Shown: positions 22,228 through 30,498 of the stretch, one piece after another
Numbering within the stretch: position 1 is the first letter of the stretch
How the letters are laid out: the number at the start of each line of letters is the position of its first letter
Translations under genes and position numbers: made by a program
Notes under the pieces: generated by a model
The model's input: the letters and a program-made list of their open reading frames with translations, nothing else
Told to the model about the DNA's origin: nothing
Database searches by the model: none
Assembly: GCF_004209755.1 (NCBI RefSeq)
Contig: NZ_CP035913.1
Span: 1,302,001 to 1,366,000, forward strand
Source of the DNA: Pseudoduganella lutea
GTDB lineage: Bacteria > Pseudomonadota > Gammaproteobacteria > Burkholderiales > Burkholderiaceae_D
Reading direction: 5' to 3'
DNA: 64,000 nucleotides

Positions 22228-23480
22228 TCAGCTTCCTTTGTATGATGGGGGAACCGCGCCAGGCAGTGGAGCATTGGCTGAATACAACCGCTCGTACGCC
22301 GCCAGCAGTTTCGGTGCTTCGTATTGCCATTCCAGTTCATTGACCACGCGGTGGCGGCCATATGCCCCATGCGCGCTCGGCGCTCGGGGTCATCCAGCAG
22401 TTCGGCGATCTTCCTCGCCATGTCCACCGGATCATTCTTGTTCGCGTACAGCGATGCTTCCTGCGCCGAGACCTTGCCTTCGACCAGGTCGAACTGGACG
22501 ATCGGCTTGCCGAGCGCCATGTACTCCATGATCTTGTTCATCGTGGACTTGTCGTTCATGTCGTTCGCCACGTCAGGATTCACGCACACGTCCGCCGTGT
22601 TCAGCATTTCCAGCAGGTCCTGGTCGGGCACGCGGCCAGTGAACGTGACGTAGTCGGCGATGCCCATTTTCACGGCCAGCGCCTTCATCTGGTCGAGCGA
22701 CGTGCCACCACCGACGAGGCCGAAATGCACATCCTTGCGGCCCATGTCGACGATCAGATGGCGGGCGGCCTCGAGCAGCAAGTCGATGCCCTCCTGCGCG
22801 CCCATCACGCCGACATAGCCGACCAGGTAACGCTTGCCCTTCTTCAGTGCTTCGACAGGCGGCAGCACGCGCAGCCGGTCCAGTTTCGGGCCACTGCGCA
22901 CGACGTAGCAGCGGTCCGGATCCATGCCGCCGCGTTCGACCGCGATGCGCTTGTAGGATTCGTTGGTGGCGATCGATACGTCGGACGTCTTGAACGACCA
23001 ACGCTCGAACAGCACCATGAGCTTGTAGAAGAAATCACGACGCCCGAACTTTGCTTCATACAGTTCCGGGTTGATGTCGTGGTGATCGAACAGGAACTTC
23101 TTGCCCATCGTGAGCTTGAAGAAACCACCGATCAGGAACAGCAGGTCAGGCGGATTGCATGCGTGGATCACATCGAAGCCACGCTTGAAAAGCACCTTCC
23201 ACGCCAGGCGGAAGGTATGGAACAGCGCAGCCGAATACTCGATCGCGTAGCCCTTCGCACCTTCCGCTTCCAGCGGCAATTTGTAGCGGTAGATGTGAAT
23301 GCCGTCGATCTCCTCGTACCGGCCTTCATACCCCTTGCCGGTTGGACAGATGATCGATACTTCATAGCCGTTCGCATGCAGCGTGGTCGCTTCCTGCCAC
23401 ACGCGCCGGTCGAACGGCGATGGCAGGTTCTCGACCAGGATCAGGACGCGACGCTGCTTGCCCTTACCAGCAAATGCCAT
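22224..23480 (-). CDS. GT4-type glycosyltransferase with probable C-terminal frameshift
   Basis: The 418-residue product has a GT-B fold. The acceptor domain includes VLILVENLPSPFDRRVWQEATTL and DVIHACNPPDLLFLIGGF. The donor domain has GYVGVMGAQEGIDLLLEAAR, VTFTGRVPDQDLLEMLNTADVCV and the family motif MNKIMEYMALGKPIVQFD, which includes the acid/base Glu. After MGHMAAT the reading frame gives an odd Trp/Cys/His-rich end. The other frame continues as VVNELEWQYEAPKLLAAYE, the usual end of the family, up to a TGA at 22228. One base appears to be missing near 22347-22353. ATG 23480 has GGAGG eight bases upstream and overlaps the dehydrogenase gene by 17 bp. Confidence 0.9.
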   Translation of the reverse strand: MAFAGKGKQRRVLILVENLPSPFDRRVWQEATTLHANGYEVSIICPTGKGYEGRYEEIDGIHIYRYKLPLEAEGAKGYAIEYSAALFHTFRLAWKVLFKRGFDVIHACNPPDLLFLIGGFFKLTMGKKFLFDHHDINPELYEAKFGRRDFFYKLMVLFERWSFKTSDVSIATNESYKRIAVERGGMDPDRCYVVRSGPKLDRLRVLPPVEALKKGKRYLVGYVGVMGAQEGIDLLLEAARHLIVDMGRKDVHFGLVGGGTSLDQMKALAVKMGIADYVTFTGRVPDQDLLEMLNTADVCVNPDVANDMNDKSTMNKIMEYMALGKPIVQFDLVEGKVSAQEASLYANKNDPVDMARKIAELLDDPERRARMGHMAATAWSMNWNGNTKHRNCWRRTSGCIQPMLHCLARFPHHTKEAE

Positions 23481-24774
23481 CGTACTGGCCTCCGCTTTGC
23501 TCCTTGCTGATACGTACAAGGTCGACGATCGTCTGACCGTCCTTCAGCATGCCAGGCACCTGCTTGAACTCGGACGCGCCGTTACCGATCACCACCGTGT
23601 CGGCAAATGCCAGCACTTCCTCCATCGAATTCACCATCAGCTTCGAGATGTGTGGAATGTGGTTCAGGATGTAATCCTGGTTGGCCCCGGTCAGGGCGGC
23701 GAGATTCACGTTCTTGTCGTACAGTTTCAGCTCATAGCCCTTGCCCAGCAGCGTTTCGATCACGTCGACCAGCGGCGATTCGCGCAAGTCATCAGTGCCA
23801 GCCTTGAACGAGAAACCCAGGATGCCGATCTTGCGCGTACCCTTGTCGACGATCATCTTGACGCCCTTTTCCACCTGCTTGCGGTTCGACGGCAAGATCG
23901 AATCGAGCAGCGGCAGTTCCAGGTCCAGCGAACGGGCCTTGTAGGTCAGCGCGCGCACGTCTTTAGGCAGGCAGGAGCCGCCAAAGGCAAAGCCCGGCTT
24001 CATGTAATAAGGCGACAGGTTCAGCTTGGTATCCTGGCAGAAGATCTCCATTACCTTGTGGCCGTCGATACCAACCGCCTTGCAGATATTGCCGATTTCG
24101 TTGGCAAATGCCACCTTGACGGCATGCCATGTGTTGTCCGTGTACTTGACCATTTCAGCCGTCGCAACATCGGTACGCACCAGCGGCGCTTCCATGTTCT
24201 CGTACAGCTTGACAAGCATCTCGCCAGCACGTTCGTCGGATTCGCCGATGACCGTCTTGGGTGGATGATAATAATCGTAGACAGCGGTGCCTTCGCGCAG
24301 GAATTCCGGGTTGTTGCACACGCCGAAGTCGACGCCGGCCTTCTTGCCGGAAGCTTGTTCGAGCGAGGGGATCACGACGGATGTCATCGAGCCCGGCAGC
24401 ATCGTGCTGCGCGCGACAACCACATGGAAGCCTTCTTTGTCCTTGATTGCGGCACCGATTTGCTCGCAGACCTTGCGCACGTGCGACAGGTCCAGGTTGC
24501 CGTTCAGCTGCGAAGGCGTACCCACGCAGATCAGCGACATGTCACTGTTCAGCACGGCATCGCGCACGTCGGTCGTGGCACGCAATTGCCCACCCTCGAC
24601 AGTCTTGGCGATCATTTCGCCAATATCTTTCTCGATGATCGGCGTGGTGCCTTTGTTGATCAGGTCGACTTTCGTCTGGTTCGGATCGACGCCGATCACT
24701 TCGTGTCCGTCGGCTGCCAGACAGCCGGCAGATACCGCGCCCACGTAGCCAAGGCCAAAGATGCTGATTTTCAA
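23464..24774 (-). CDS. algD: GDP-mannose 6-dehydrogenase (AlgD-like)
   Basis: This 436-residue enzyme oxidises GDP-mannose to GDP-mannuronate. It follows Pseudomonas AlgD along its whole length: MKISIFGLGYVGAVSAGCLA with the NAD-binding GXGXXG, VVARSTMLPGSM, KKAGVDFGVCNNPEFLREGTA, VKYTDNTWHAVKVAFANEIGN, and the catalytic Cys in FAFGGSCLPKD near residue 268. RKIGILGFSFKAGTDDLRESP follows, and the C-terminal Ile-Cys-Trp ending is shared with AlgD. UDP-glucose dehydrogenases lack several of these residues, so GDP-mannose is the favoured substrate. The start is TTG 24774 with AGGAG seven bases upstream. It lies 11 bp after the heparinase-like gene in the same operon as manC. Confidence 0.9.
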   Translation of the reverse strand: MKISIFGLGYVGAVSAGCLAADGHEVIGVDPNQTKVDLINKGTTPIIEKDIGEMIAKTVEGGQLRATTDVRDAVLNSDMSLICVGTPSQLNGNLDLSHVRKVCEQIGAAIKDKEGFHVVVARSTMLPGSMTSVVIPSLEQASGKKAGVDFGVCNNPEFLREGTAVYDYYHPPKTVIGESDERAGEMLVKLYENMEAPLVRTDVATAEMVKYTDNTWHAVKVAFANEIGNICKAVGIDGHKVMEIFCQDTKLNLSPYYMKPGFAFGGSCLPKDVRALTYKARSLDLELPLLDSILPSNRKQVEKGVKMIVDKGTRKIGILGFSFKAGTDDLRESPLVDVIETLLGKGYELKLYDKNVNLAALTGANQDYILNHIPHISKLMVNSMEEVLAFADTVVIGNGASEFKQVPGMLKDGQTIVDLVRISKEQSGGQYDGICW

Positions 24775-24785
24775 GATACTGCTCC

Positions 24786-26810
24786 TTAAATGTTTAATTT
24801 ACCGCTTGCGATAACGCCTGCGACTTCGAGGGTGATCCGGGTTTCCATGCTCGTCGTGCCCTGGATCCTGCCGCGCCAGACTGCGGTCGTGATCGCTGAC
24901 TTCTCGTCGAAGCGGCGGGACACCCAGCCACCAATCGGCGTCTCGCTGCAACGCAACAATTCGGGTCCTTCGCGCCCGTCGTTCAATGTACAACTCATGC
25001 GCAACCCGCTACGCTGGCCGGCTGCCACGAGGTCTTTCCCGTCCACTTCCACCCGGCAGTTCTCCGCGAAGTGCCAATGCAGGGCGATATCATGATCGCC
25101 CCGGCATTCTAATATATCTTTTACAACAAGGGCGTTACAATTTGCATCAAAATGTACTGTGCGGCGGTGCAAAACGGGGTCTGTCAGCCTGCAGTATCCG
25201 TCGTGCTCTCCGGAAAATTGTTGCAAATTTGAAACAGCATCATGCACCAGCAGTTTGGCATTGGCTTTCGCCAGCCACATGAAATTGCCGCCGATCTCGG
25301 ATTGGTCCAGGCCGTCGACCTGTACCGTATTGTGTGCTGCCGTACTGCGGAAATAGTCCCGCCATGCCTTCTGGGTGTGATAGGCGTACGTCCCTGGATC
25401 AATCAGCAGCTCCTCGCCGCCTGCCGACAGTGTGAATGACAGCGCATCCGCATGACCATGAGCGGCTATCGACAGATAGCCGAGCGGGGCACAATCGATC
25501 ACGATGCGGACTTCGTCAACCGCACCGAAGTTTTTCCCCAGCAGGTAATAACCGCCTTCATGGAATGCAAGAACGGGCTGCTCCGGCGCCTCTGCCAGTT
25601 CGTTCCACTGTTCTATACCGGCAGCACCGAACAGCCAGCGATTCCTGTCATCGAGCACACCGGCCTTGCGCTTGAAATCACCGCGTTTGAACAGCAGCGC
25701 GCAACTGGCGAGCAGCGAGCGGTACGGACTCCAGTCCGCTTCGTATGACAACCGGACCATTTGGGCATCGTCCGCATCCCCTGTCATCGGCACGTTGCCG
25801 CCGACGTCCATCAGCGCGGAAACGAACTCGGCCAGCCGCTCGATACGCTCCAGGTAGGCGTCGGAAAAGCCTTTGCCGTTCGCGACACCGATGCGATGGC
25901 ACAGCAGCATCATGTCCATGACTTCATGCTGGTAGTAGATGGCCTGTTCCTTGTTGACGCCATCCGCCGTGTTCTGCTTCAGCGCCTCGGTTTCGAGACC
26001 TTTGCGAGCCAGGGCTTCCCAACCCGCGCTCTCCGGCCAGCACGGCCACTGCAGGCTTGCGACGAACAAACCCATGTATTCACCGAACAGGTGATTGTTC
26101 GCCGACGAGTGACGCGAGAAGTAACCACGGATGAAATGGCAGTGCTGGTAGATATTGTCCAGCCAGCGACGCTGGAAGCGCATACCCTCTTCACCCGTGA
26201 ACAGCGCACTTTCTGCGCCGCCCAGCAACTGCCAGGCAAACGACCAGTTCAACAGGCGTACCGCCAGCTCCAGTGAACTGGTCCAGTGCACGCCTGTCGG
26301 ATAGGGACATTGGTCGAACCAGGATTCCAGCAAGAGGCGGGCACCTGCCGCGTAGCGCTGCTCGCCGGTTGCGCGCCATGCCAGCGCCAACGTCACCAGC
26401 TCCAGGTGCCGGCTCGGCTCCCAAAGATATTTGATGTCGCCGACGACGGATTCCCGGCGATAATCGATCGCCTTCCCCAGCTTCATTGGCGCGACGGTGC
26501 CGGTCTTCGGATCACGGTTCCACTGCGGCGGAAAACCAAGATTCAGGCCACGCATCGCAAACACATTCCAGCGACCGGCCAGCACGGCATCGGCTGCACT
26601 GCGCAAGGCGGGCACGTTCAGCCCTTCCGGGGCTGCCGATCGTGGCAGGAAAGGGGCACCGAAGCGAGCGAGACTCGGCGCAGCGGGACTGGCAACAAGC
26701 CCGACACCGATCTTGCTCGCCTTCTTCTGCGCCATCTGGCGCACCCGCCACAAGATCTCGGCAGGTCCCATCAATTTCAGTCGATTAAATTTCCATGCGA
26801 GCGTGGACAT
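24786..26810 (-). CDS. Heparinase II/III family protein without signal peptide
   Basis: The 674-residue protein has an N-terminal region found in polysaccharide-cluster heparinase-like proteins (MGPAEILWRVRQ) and an alpha/alpha toroid domain at about 130-400. That domain carries ELAVRLLNWSFAW, HSSANNHLFGEYMGLFVASL and DGVNKEQAIYYQHEVMDMML. A C-terminal heparinase II/III beta-sheet domain has HGHADALSFTLSAGGEELLIDPGTY and AHNTVQVDGLDQS. The Asn-His and Tyr-His residues match those used by uronate lyases. No signal peptide is visible, which is odd for a lyase acting on an exported chain. It is the first gene of the algD-galE-manC operon, with AGGAG upstream of ATG 26810. Lyase activity is inferred from family membership. 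Confidence 0.87.
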   Translation of the reverse strand: MSTLAWKFNRLKLMGPAEILWRVRQMAQKKASKIGVGLVASPAAPSLARFGAPFLPRSAAPEGLNVPALRSAADAVLAGRWNVFAMRGLNLGFPPQWNRDPKTGTVAPMKLGKAIDYRRESVVGDIKYLWEPSRHLELVTLALAWRATGEQRYAAGARLLLESWFDQCPYPTGVHWTSSLELAVRLLNWSFAWQLLGGAESALFTGEEGMRFQRRWLDNIYQHCHFIRGYFSRHSSANNHLFGEYMGLFVASLQWPCWPESAGWEALARKGLETEALKQNTADGVNKEQAIYYQHEVMDMMLLCHRIGVANGKGFSDAYLERIERLAEFVSALMDVGGNVPMTGDADDAQMVRLSYEADWSPYRSLLASCALLFKRGDFKRKAGVLDDRNRWLFGAAGIEQWNELAEAPEQPVLAFHEGGYYLLGKNFGAVDEVRIVIDCAPLGYLSIAAHGHADALSFTLSAGGEELLIDPGTYAYHTQKAWRDYFRSTAAHNTVQVDGLDQSEIGGNFMWLAKANAKLLVHDAVSNLQQFSGEHDGYCRLTDPVLHRRTVHFDANCNALVVKDILECRGDHDIALHWHFAENCRVEVDGKDLVAAGQRSGLRMSCTLNDGREGPELLRCSETPIGGWVSRRFDEKSAITTAVWRGRIQGTTSMETRITLEVAGVIASGKLNI

Positions 26811-26832
26811 GCTGGCGCGCTCTCCTGTTATG

Positions 26833-26849
26833 GTTGATATCTAATCAAC
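26833..26849. promoter_or_regulatory. Inverted repeat GTTGAT-N5-ATCAAC
   Basis: This perfect 6-bp pair lies 23 bases upstream of the heparinase-like start, in the divergent region between the precursor operon and the PaaK/CapA operon. It could be an operator for the minus-strand operon. Only the symmetry is seen. Confidence 0.35.
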
Positions 26850-26894
26850 TATGGTAACATATCTGACACTCCATCATCCATCCCGGCACTGGAA

Positions 26895-26924
26895 TTGACG
26901 CACTGCAGTATGTACCGCTATAGT
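26895..26924 (+). promoter_or_regulatory. Sigma-70-type promoter for the PaaK-like operon
   Basis: TTGACG (26895-26900) and TATAGT (26919-26924) are separated by 18 bases. Each differs from the sigma-70 consensus by one base. The pair lies 65 bases upstream of the PaaK/CapK-like start, on the correct strand in a divergent intergenic region. Confidence 0.6.
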
Positions 26925-26988
26925 GTGCAGCCGTTAGCATTTAACCAACCACTCCTCCGCTTTTTCGCCTGCGGATGCGAAGAACAAC

Positions 26989-28350
26989 ATGCCGCTCACC
27001 ATTGTAAAAAGTCTTTCGCTGCTCACGCGGCACCTGGTACGCCGGAATCCATTCGCGCTGGCCCGCGCAAAGACGCTCATCGACCGGGAATCATTGCCAG
27101 AGGAAGCATTGCTCGCCCGCCAGCAATGGTTGCTACGCAAGACCCTGACCACCGCGCGCGCGCGCTTGCCCGCCTATTCCAGCCTGCCGGACTGCCCGCC
27201 CGACGCGAATCCGTATGACTGGCTACGCCAGCATTATCCAGTGATCAGCAAGCCTGATCTGGTGGCAAATCGCCAGCTCTACTATCCGAACGGTGGCAAG
27301 CGCAGGCCATGGTGGCCGCTCGGCAAGACCAGCGGCACGTCCGGTACGCCACTGGAAGTATTCCGGAGTATCGACTCGGTCATTTGGGAAGAAGCCTTCC
27401 ACCTGCAATTCTGGGCATGGGCTGGCCATCGCAACGGTGCCCCGCAAGCCATCCTGCGTGGCGACCAGGTCGTTCCATCCGGACAGGCTACGCCGCCATT
27501 CTGGCTGTGGGACAAATATGGCAAGCAGTTATTCATGTCGACCCGCCACTTGAAGCTGCAAACGGCCGGGGCGATGCTGGACCGCATAGCGACGCAGGGC
27601 GCTGCGCAATTGCGCGCCTACCCCTCCTCTTCATATGAACTGGCGCGGGCCGCGGAGCAGTTGAACCATCCGCTGCGCCTGCGCGCGGTAGTGACTGGCT
27701 CCGAACCGGTGTACCCGGCACAGCGTGAGCAGATCGAGCGCGCCTTCAACTGCCGCGTGTTCGATTTTTACGGGATGGCCGAGCGTACGGCATTCGCCGC
27801 GCAGTGCGAGCATGGCTACTATCACCTGAATCCGGAATACTCGTATGTCGAAATCCTGGATGAGCGTAATGAGCCGACCACTGACTTTGGCTATGTCGTC
27901 GGTACCACGCTGCACAATCACGTAATGCCCCTGGTGCGTTACCGCATCTCGGACAAGGCGCGCTGGGTTTCCGGCCCTTGCCCTTGCGGCCGCCACTATC
28001 CGCGCATCGAACTGTCCTCGGGCAAGGTTGAAGACCAGCTGTACGACGCCGATAACAATCCGGTCAGCGCGTCGATCATCACATTCGCCCTGAAAGGCCT
28101 TGAGCGCATCAGCAAGACGCAGGTGGCGCAAGTCGGACCTGGCGAGTGGGAGGTGCGAATCGTGCCCGACCAGGGATTTTCCAAGGCTGATGAAGAAAAA
28201 ATGCTGAACAATATCCGCGACCTCGTCACTGACAGGCTTCAGGTACGCATTCGCCTGCTGGATGACATTCCCCTGCAGGCCAGCGGCAAGTTCAAATGGG
28301 TGTCGCAGGAATGGCCTGGTGCCAAGAGCCTGCGATCGGGGCAACAATGA
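26989..28350 (+). CDS. PaaK/CapK-like adenylate-forming enzyme
   Basis: The 453-residue product belongs to the phenylacetate-CoA ligase/CapK group of ANL enzymes. It has KTSGTSGTPLEVFRS near 115 (the Ser/Thr/Gly phosphate loop), AVVTGSEPVYPAQREQIERAF near 235, the adenine-binding FDFYGMAERTAFAAQCEHG and RYRISDKARWVSGPCPCG with the Asp and Arg of ANL enzymes. The C-terminal domain ends in VRIRLLDDIPLQASGKFKWV, where the invariant Lys is present. Homologues near capsule loci (CapK) are thought to activate or transfer acyl or amino-acid groups, but substrates are unknown. A good promoter lies upstream, and its stop overlaps the next start (ATGA). Confidence 0.88.
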   Translation: MPLTIVKSLSLLTRHLVRRNPFALARAKTLIDRESLPEEALLARQQWLLRKTLTTARARLPAYSSLPDCPPDANPYDWLRQHYPVISKPDLVANRQLYYPNGGKRRPWWPLGKTSGTSGTPLEVFRSIDSVIWEEAFHLQFWAWAGHRNGAPQAILRGDQVVPSGQATPPFWLWDKYGKQLFMSTRHLKLQTAGAMLDRIATQGAAQLRAYPSSSYELARAAEQLNHPLRLRAVVTGSEPVYPAQREQIERAFNCRVFDFYGMAERTAFAAQCEHGYYHLNPEYSYVEILDERNEPTTDFGYVVGTTLHNHVMPLVRYRISDKARWVSGPCPCGRHYPRIELSSGKVEDQLYDADNNPVSASIITFALKGLERISKTQVAQVGPGEWEVRIVPDQGFSKADEEKMLNNIRDLVTDRLQVRIRLLDDIPLQASGKFKWVSQEWPGAKSLRSGQQ

Positions 28351-29417
28351 AGATTCTGTTTTGCGGCCCCATCCCGCTGGCCGGCGCCACACCTCACGGT
28401 GGCTATGAAGCCTGCAACCGGCGCACCATTGACGCCCTGCGCGCAAGCGGCGTGGATGTCAGCGAGCAATATTACCCGCAGCCGAAAGGTGGTGCGCTGG
28501 CCAAGTTGCGCGGCTACGTGAATGGTTTCGCCAGCCTGCTGCGCCAGATTCCAGCCAATGATGGCGACGTTTATCATCTGACCGGCCTGTACAAGCACTT
28601 CATCCTGGCCGAGTGGCTGCTGTTGCGCAAGGCGCGCCGCCAGCGGCTGAAAGTGATCTACGACGTGCGCGCGGGCTCGATGTACAAGCACTATAAGCGG
28701 CTCGGCCCCATGTATCGCTGGCTGTTCCGCCGCGCGCTGCGCGCCGCCGACCTCGTCATGGTGGAAGGAACCGATTATGACCCGTTCGTGCGTGAAGTCA
28801 CCGGCCGGCCGTCCTTCTATCTGCCGAACCACATTCCCGTGTCAGCGATGCCGCAGCGCACCGCCGGTTCTGTTAGCACGCTTGAGCTCGTCTACATTGG
28901 CCGGGTCAACGTGGAAAAAGGCGTCGAGACGGCATTGCAGACCTATCTGGCGCTTAAAGCGTCGGGCATCGACTGCAGCCTGACGGTCGCCGGCCCTGGT
29001 AGCCCGGAACTCGTCGCGCGCCTGCAGCAGCAGTATCCTGGCGCCCACTGGCCTGGCCCCATACCGTCCGACCAGGTGCTCGCGCTGCTTGGCCGCTCGC
29101 ACATCTTTCTCTTCCCGACGCGCCACCCGGGCGAGGGACACTCGAATGCATTGACGGAAGCAATGGCGATGGGTTGCGTGCCCGTCGCGACCGACAATGG
29201 TTTCAACAAATCGGTGATCGGAACAGCAGGCATCGTGCTGCCGTTCGATGCGCCAGCGCGTGACTACGCGGATGCGATCGCGTCACTATGGGCGAACGGA
29301 CGCTGGGAGCAGCTGTCCGCTGCGGCCGCGGAACGTACCCGGCAACACTTCTCCACGGAAAAGGCGGTCGCCAGGCTGGCGTCTGCGTACACGAACCTTT
29401 TGGATGTCCGACCATGA
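28347..29417 (+). CDS. GT4-type glycosyltransferase
   Basis: The 356-residue product has a GT-B architecture. N-terminal FCGPIPLAGATPHGGYEACNRRT carries the acceptor-domain glycine loop. Donor-domain motifs are ELVYIGRVNVEKGVETALQ, LTVAGPGSPELV and LFPTRHPGEGHSNALTEAMAMGC. The last is the EX7E-like nucleotide-binding motif of GT4 (Glu in GEGHSNALTEA). The sugar donor cannot be predicted. ATG 28347 overlaps the stop of the PaaK-like gene, and its own stop overlaps the CapA-like start, so the three are translationally coupled. Confidence 0.92.
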   Translation: MKILFCGPIPLAGATPHGGYEACNRRTIDALRASGVDVSEQYYPQPKGGALAKLRGYVNGFASLLRQIPANDGDVYHLTGLYKHFILAEWLLLRKARRQRLKVIYDVRAGSMYKHYKRLGPMYRWLFRRALRAADLVMVEGTDYDPFVREVTGRPSFYLPNHIPVSAMPQRTAGSVSTLELVYIGRVNVEKGVETALQTYLALKASGIDCSLTVAGPGSPELVARLQQQYPGAHWPGPIPSDQVLALLGRSHIFLFPTRHPGEGHSNALTEAMAMGCVPVATDNGFNKSVIGTAGIVLPFDAPARDYADAIASLWANGRWEQLSAAAAERTRQHFSTEKAVARLASAYTNLLDVRP

Positions 29418-30493
29418 ATCTGCTTTTCGCCGGCGACCTTGCCTGGCCCGATACCGACATCATCGATCTCTCCGCTCTCGGCGACTTGACCGCCCATGGC
29501 CCCCTGCTCGTCAACCTGGAAGGTGGCATCATCGATGGCCCGGCCGAACAGAGCGCGGTTGCCAACGAATACAAGTTCAACCTGTTCTCGCATGCGTCGG
29601 TGGTCGACGTGCTGAAGCGCCTGAACGTGGTGGCGTGCGGATTGGCCAACAATCACGTGTCCGACTATGTCGGCGCTGTCGATATCAGCAAGACGCTGCT
29701 GGCGCAACAGGACATCGCAGTCTGCGGCACGCGCGATGTGCCCTGGTGCGAGTTCACGGTTGGCGACACGCAGTTCGTCGTGTTCGCCGCATGCTCGCGC
29801 TTGCCAGAGCCACGCGTGGACAGCACGGCCGATCATGCCTTGATCTTCGAGCCAGCCGCGGCACTGGCGACGCTGCGCAGCCTGCGCGCCCGCTTCCCGC
29901 AGGCGACACTGGTGGCCTTCATGCATTGGGGTTACGAATTGGCCCGCTACCCTCAGCCTGCCGACCGCGAATGGGCCCGCGAGGCGGTCGACGCCGGCGT
30001 CAACCTCGTCATTGGGCACCACCCGCACATCGTGCAGGGGGTGGAGCAATACAAGGCCGGCGTGATCGCCTACTCACTGGGCAATTTCCTGTTGCCGCAG
30101 GTTCCGTATCGCGGCCGCAAGCTGCACTACAAGACACCTGCCGTCTGCGAACAGCTGATCCTGGAAGCCGCGCCAAGTGGCTTGCGCGCGCACTGGCTGC
30201 AATACGATCCCGCGTCGCAAACGGTCACCTATGACCACAGCGGCCCGGTACTGGACGATGACCGCATACGCCAGCGCACGCCATTCGCCGGCATGACAGA
30301 CAGCGAATATCGCAGCTGGTTTTCCAAGGAAGGCCGCTTTGGAACCGAGGGCAAGCTGCCCGGTACCGTGTTCTGGGGCTACCGGGGCTGGCGTGGCGCG
30401 GAGTCGACGCTCAAACTGGCTTACCTTTCGGCGCGCCGCTCGGTGCGCAAGCTGGCCATCAGCACGGGCGTGCACAAGCCCTACAACTGGTAG
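29414..30493 (+). CDS. CapA family protein (poly-gamma-glutamate capsule type metallophosphatase fold)
   Basis: The 359-residue product shows the CapA pattern: LLFAGDLAWPD with a metal-binding Asp, LLVNLEGGIIDG, VACGLANNHVSDYV (Asn-Asn-His), VAFMHWGYELARYP, and GVNLVIGHHPHIVQGVEQYKAGVIAYSLGNFL. The last carries the His pair and Asn typical of the calcineurin-like CapA/PgsA fold. No signal peptide is present and no CapB/CapC genes are nearby, so poly-gamma-glutamate synthesis is unlikely. In exopolysaccharide clusters such proteins may act as hydrolases or phosphatases on lipid-linked or polymer intermediates. That role is inference. It is the last gene of the PaaK-GT-CapA operon. Confidence 0.88.
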   Translation: MNLLFAGDLAWPDTDIIDLSALGDLTAHGPLLVNLEGGIIDGPAEQSAVANEYKFNLFSHASVVDVLKRLNVVACGLANNHVSDYVGAVDISKTLLAQQDIAVCGTRDVPWCEFTVGDTQFVVFAACSRLPEPRVDSTADHALIFEPAAALATLRSLRARFPQATLVAFMHWGYELARYPQPADREWAREAVDAGVNLVIGHHPHIVQGVEQYKAGVIAYSLGNFLLPQVPYRGRKLHYKTPAVCEQLILEAAPSGLRAHWLQYDPASQTVTYDHSGPVLDDDRIRQRTPFAGMTDSEYRSWFSKEGRFGTEGKLPGTVFWGYRGWRGAESTLKLAYLSARRSVRKLAISTGVHKPYNW

Positions 30494-30498
30494 GCAGC

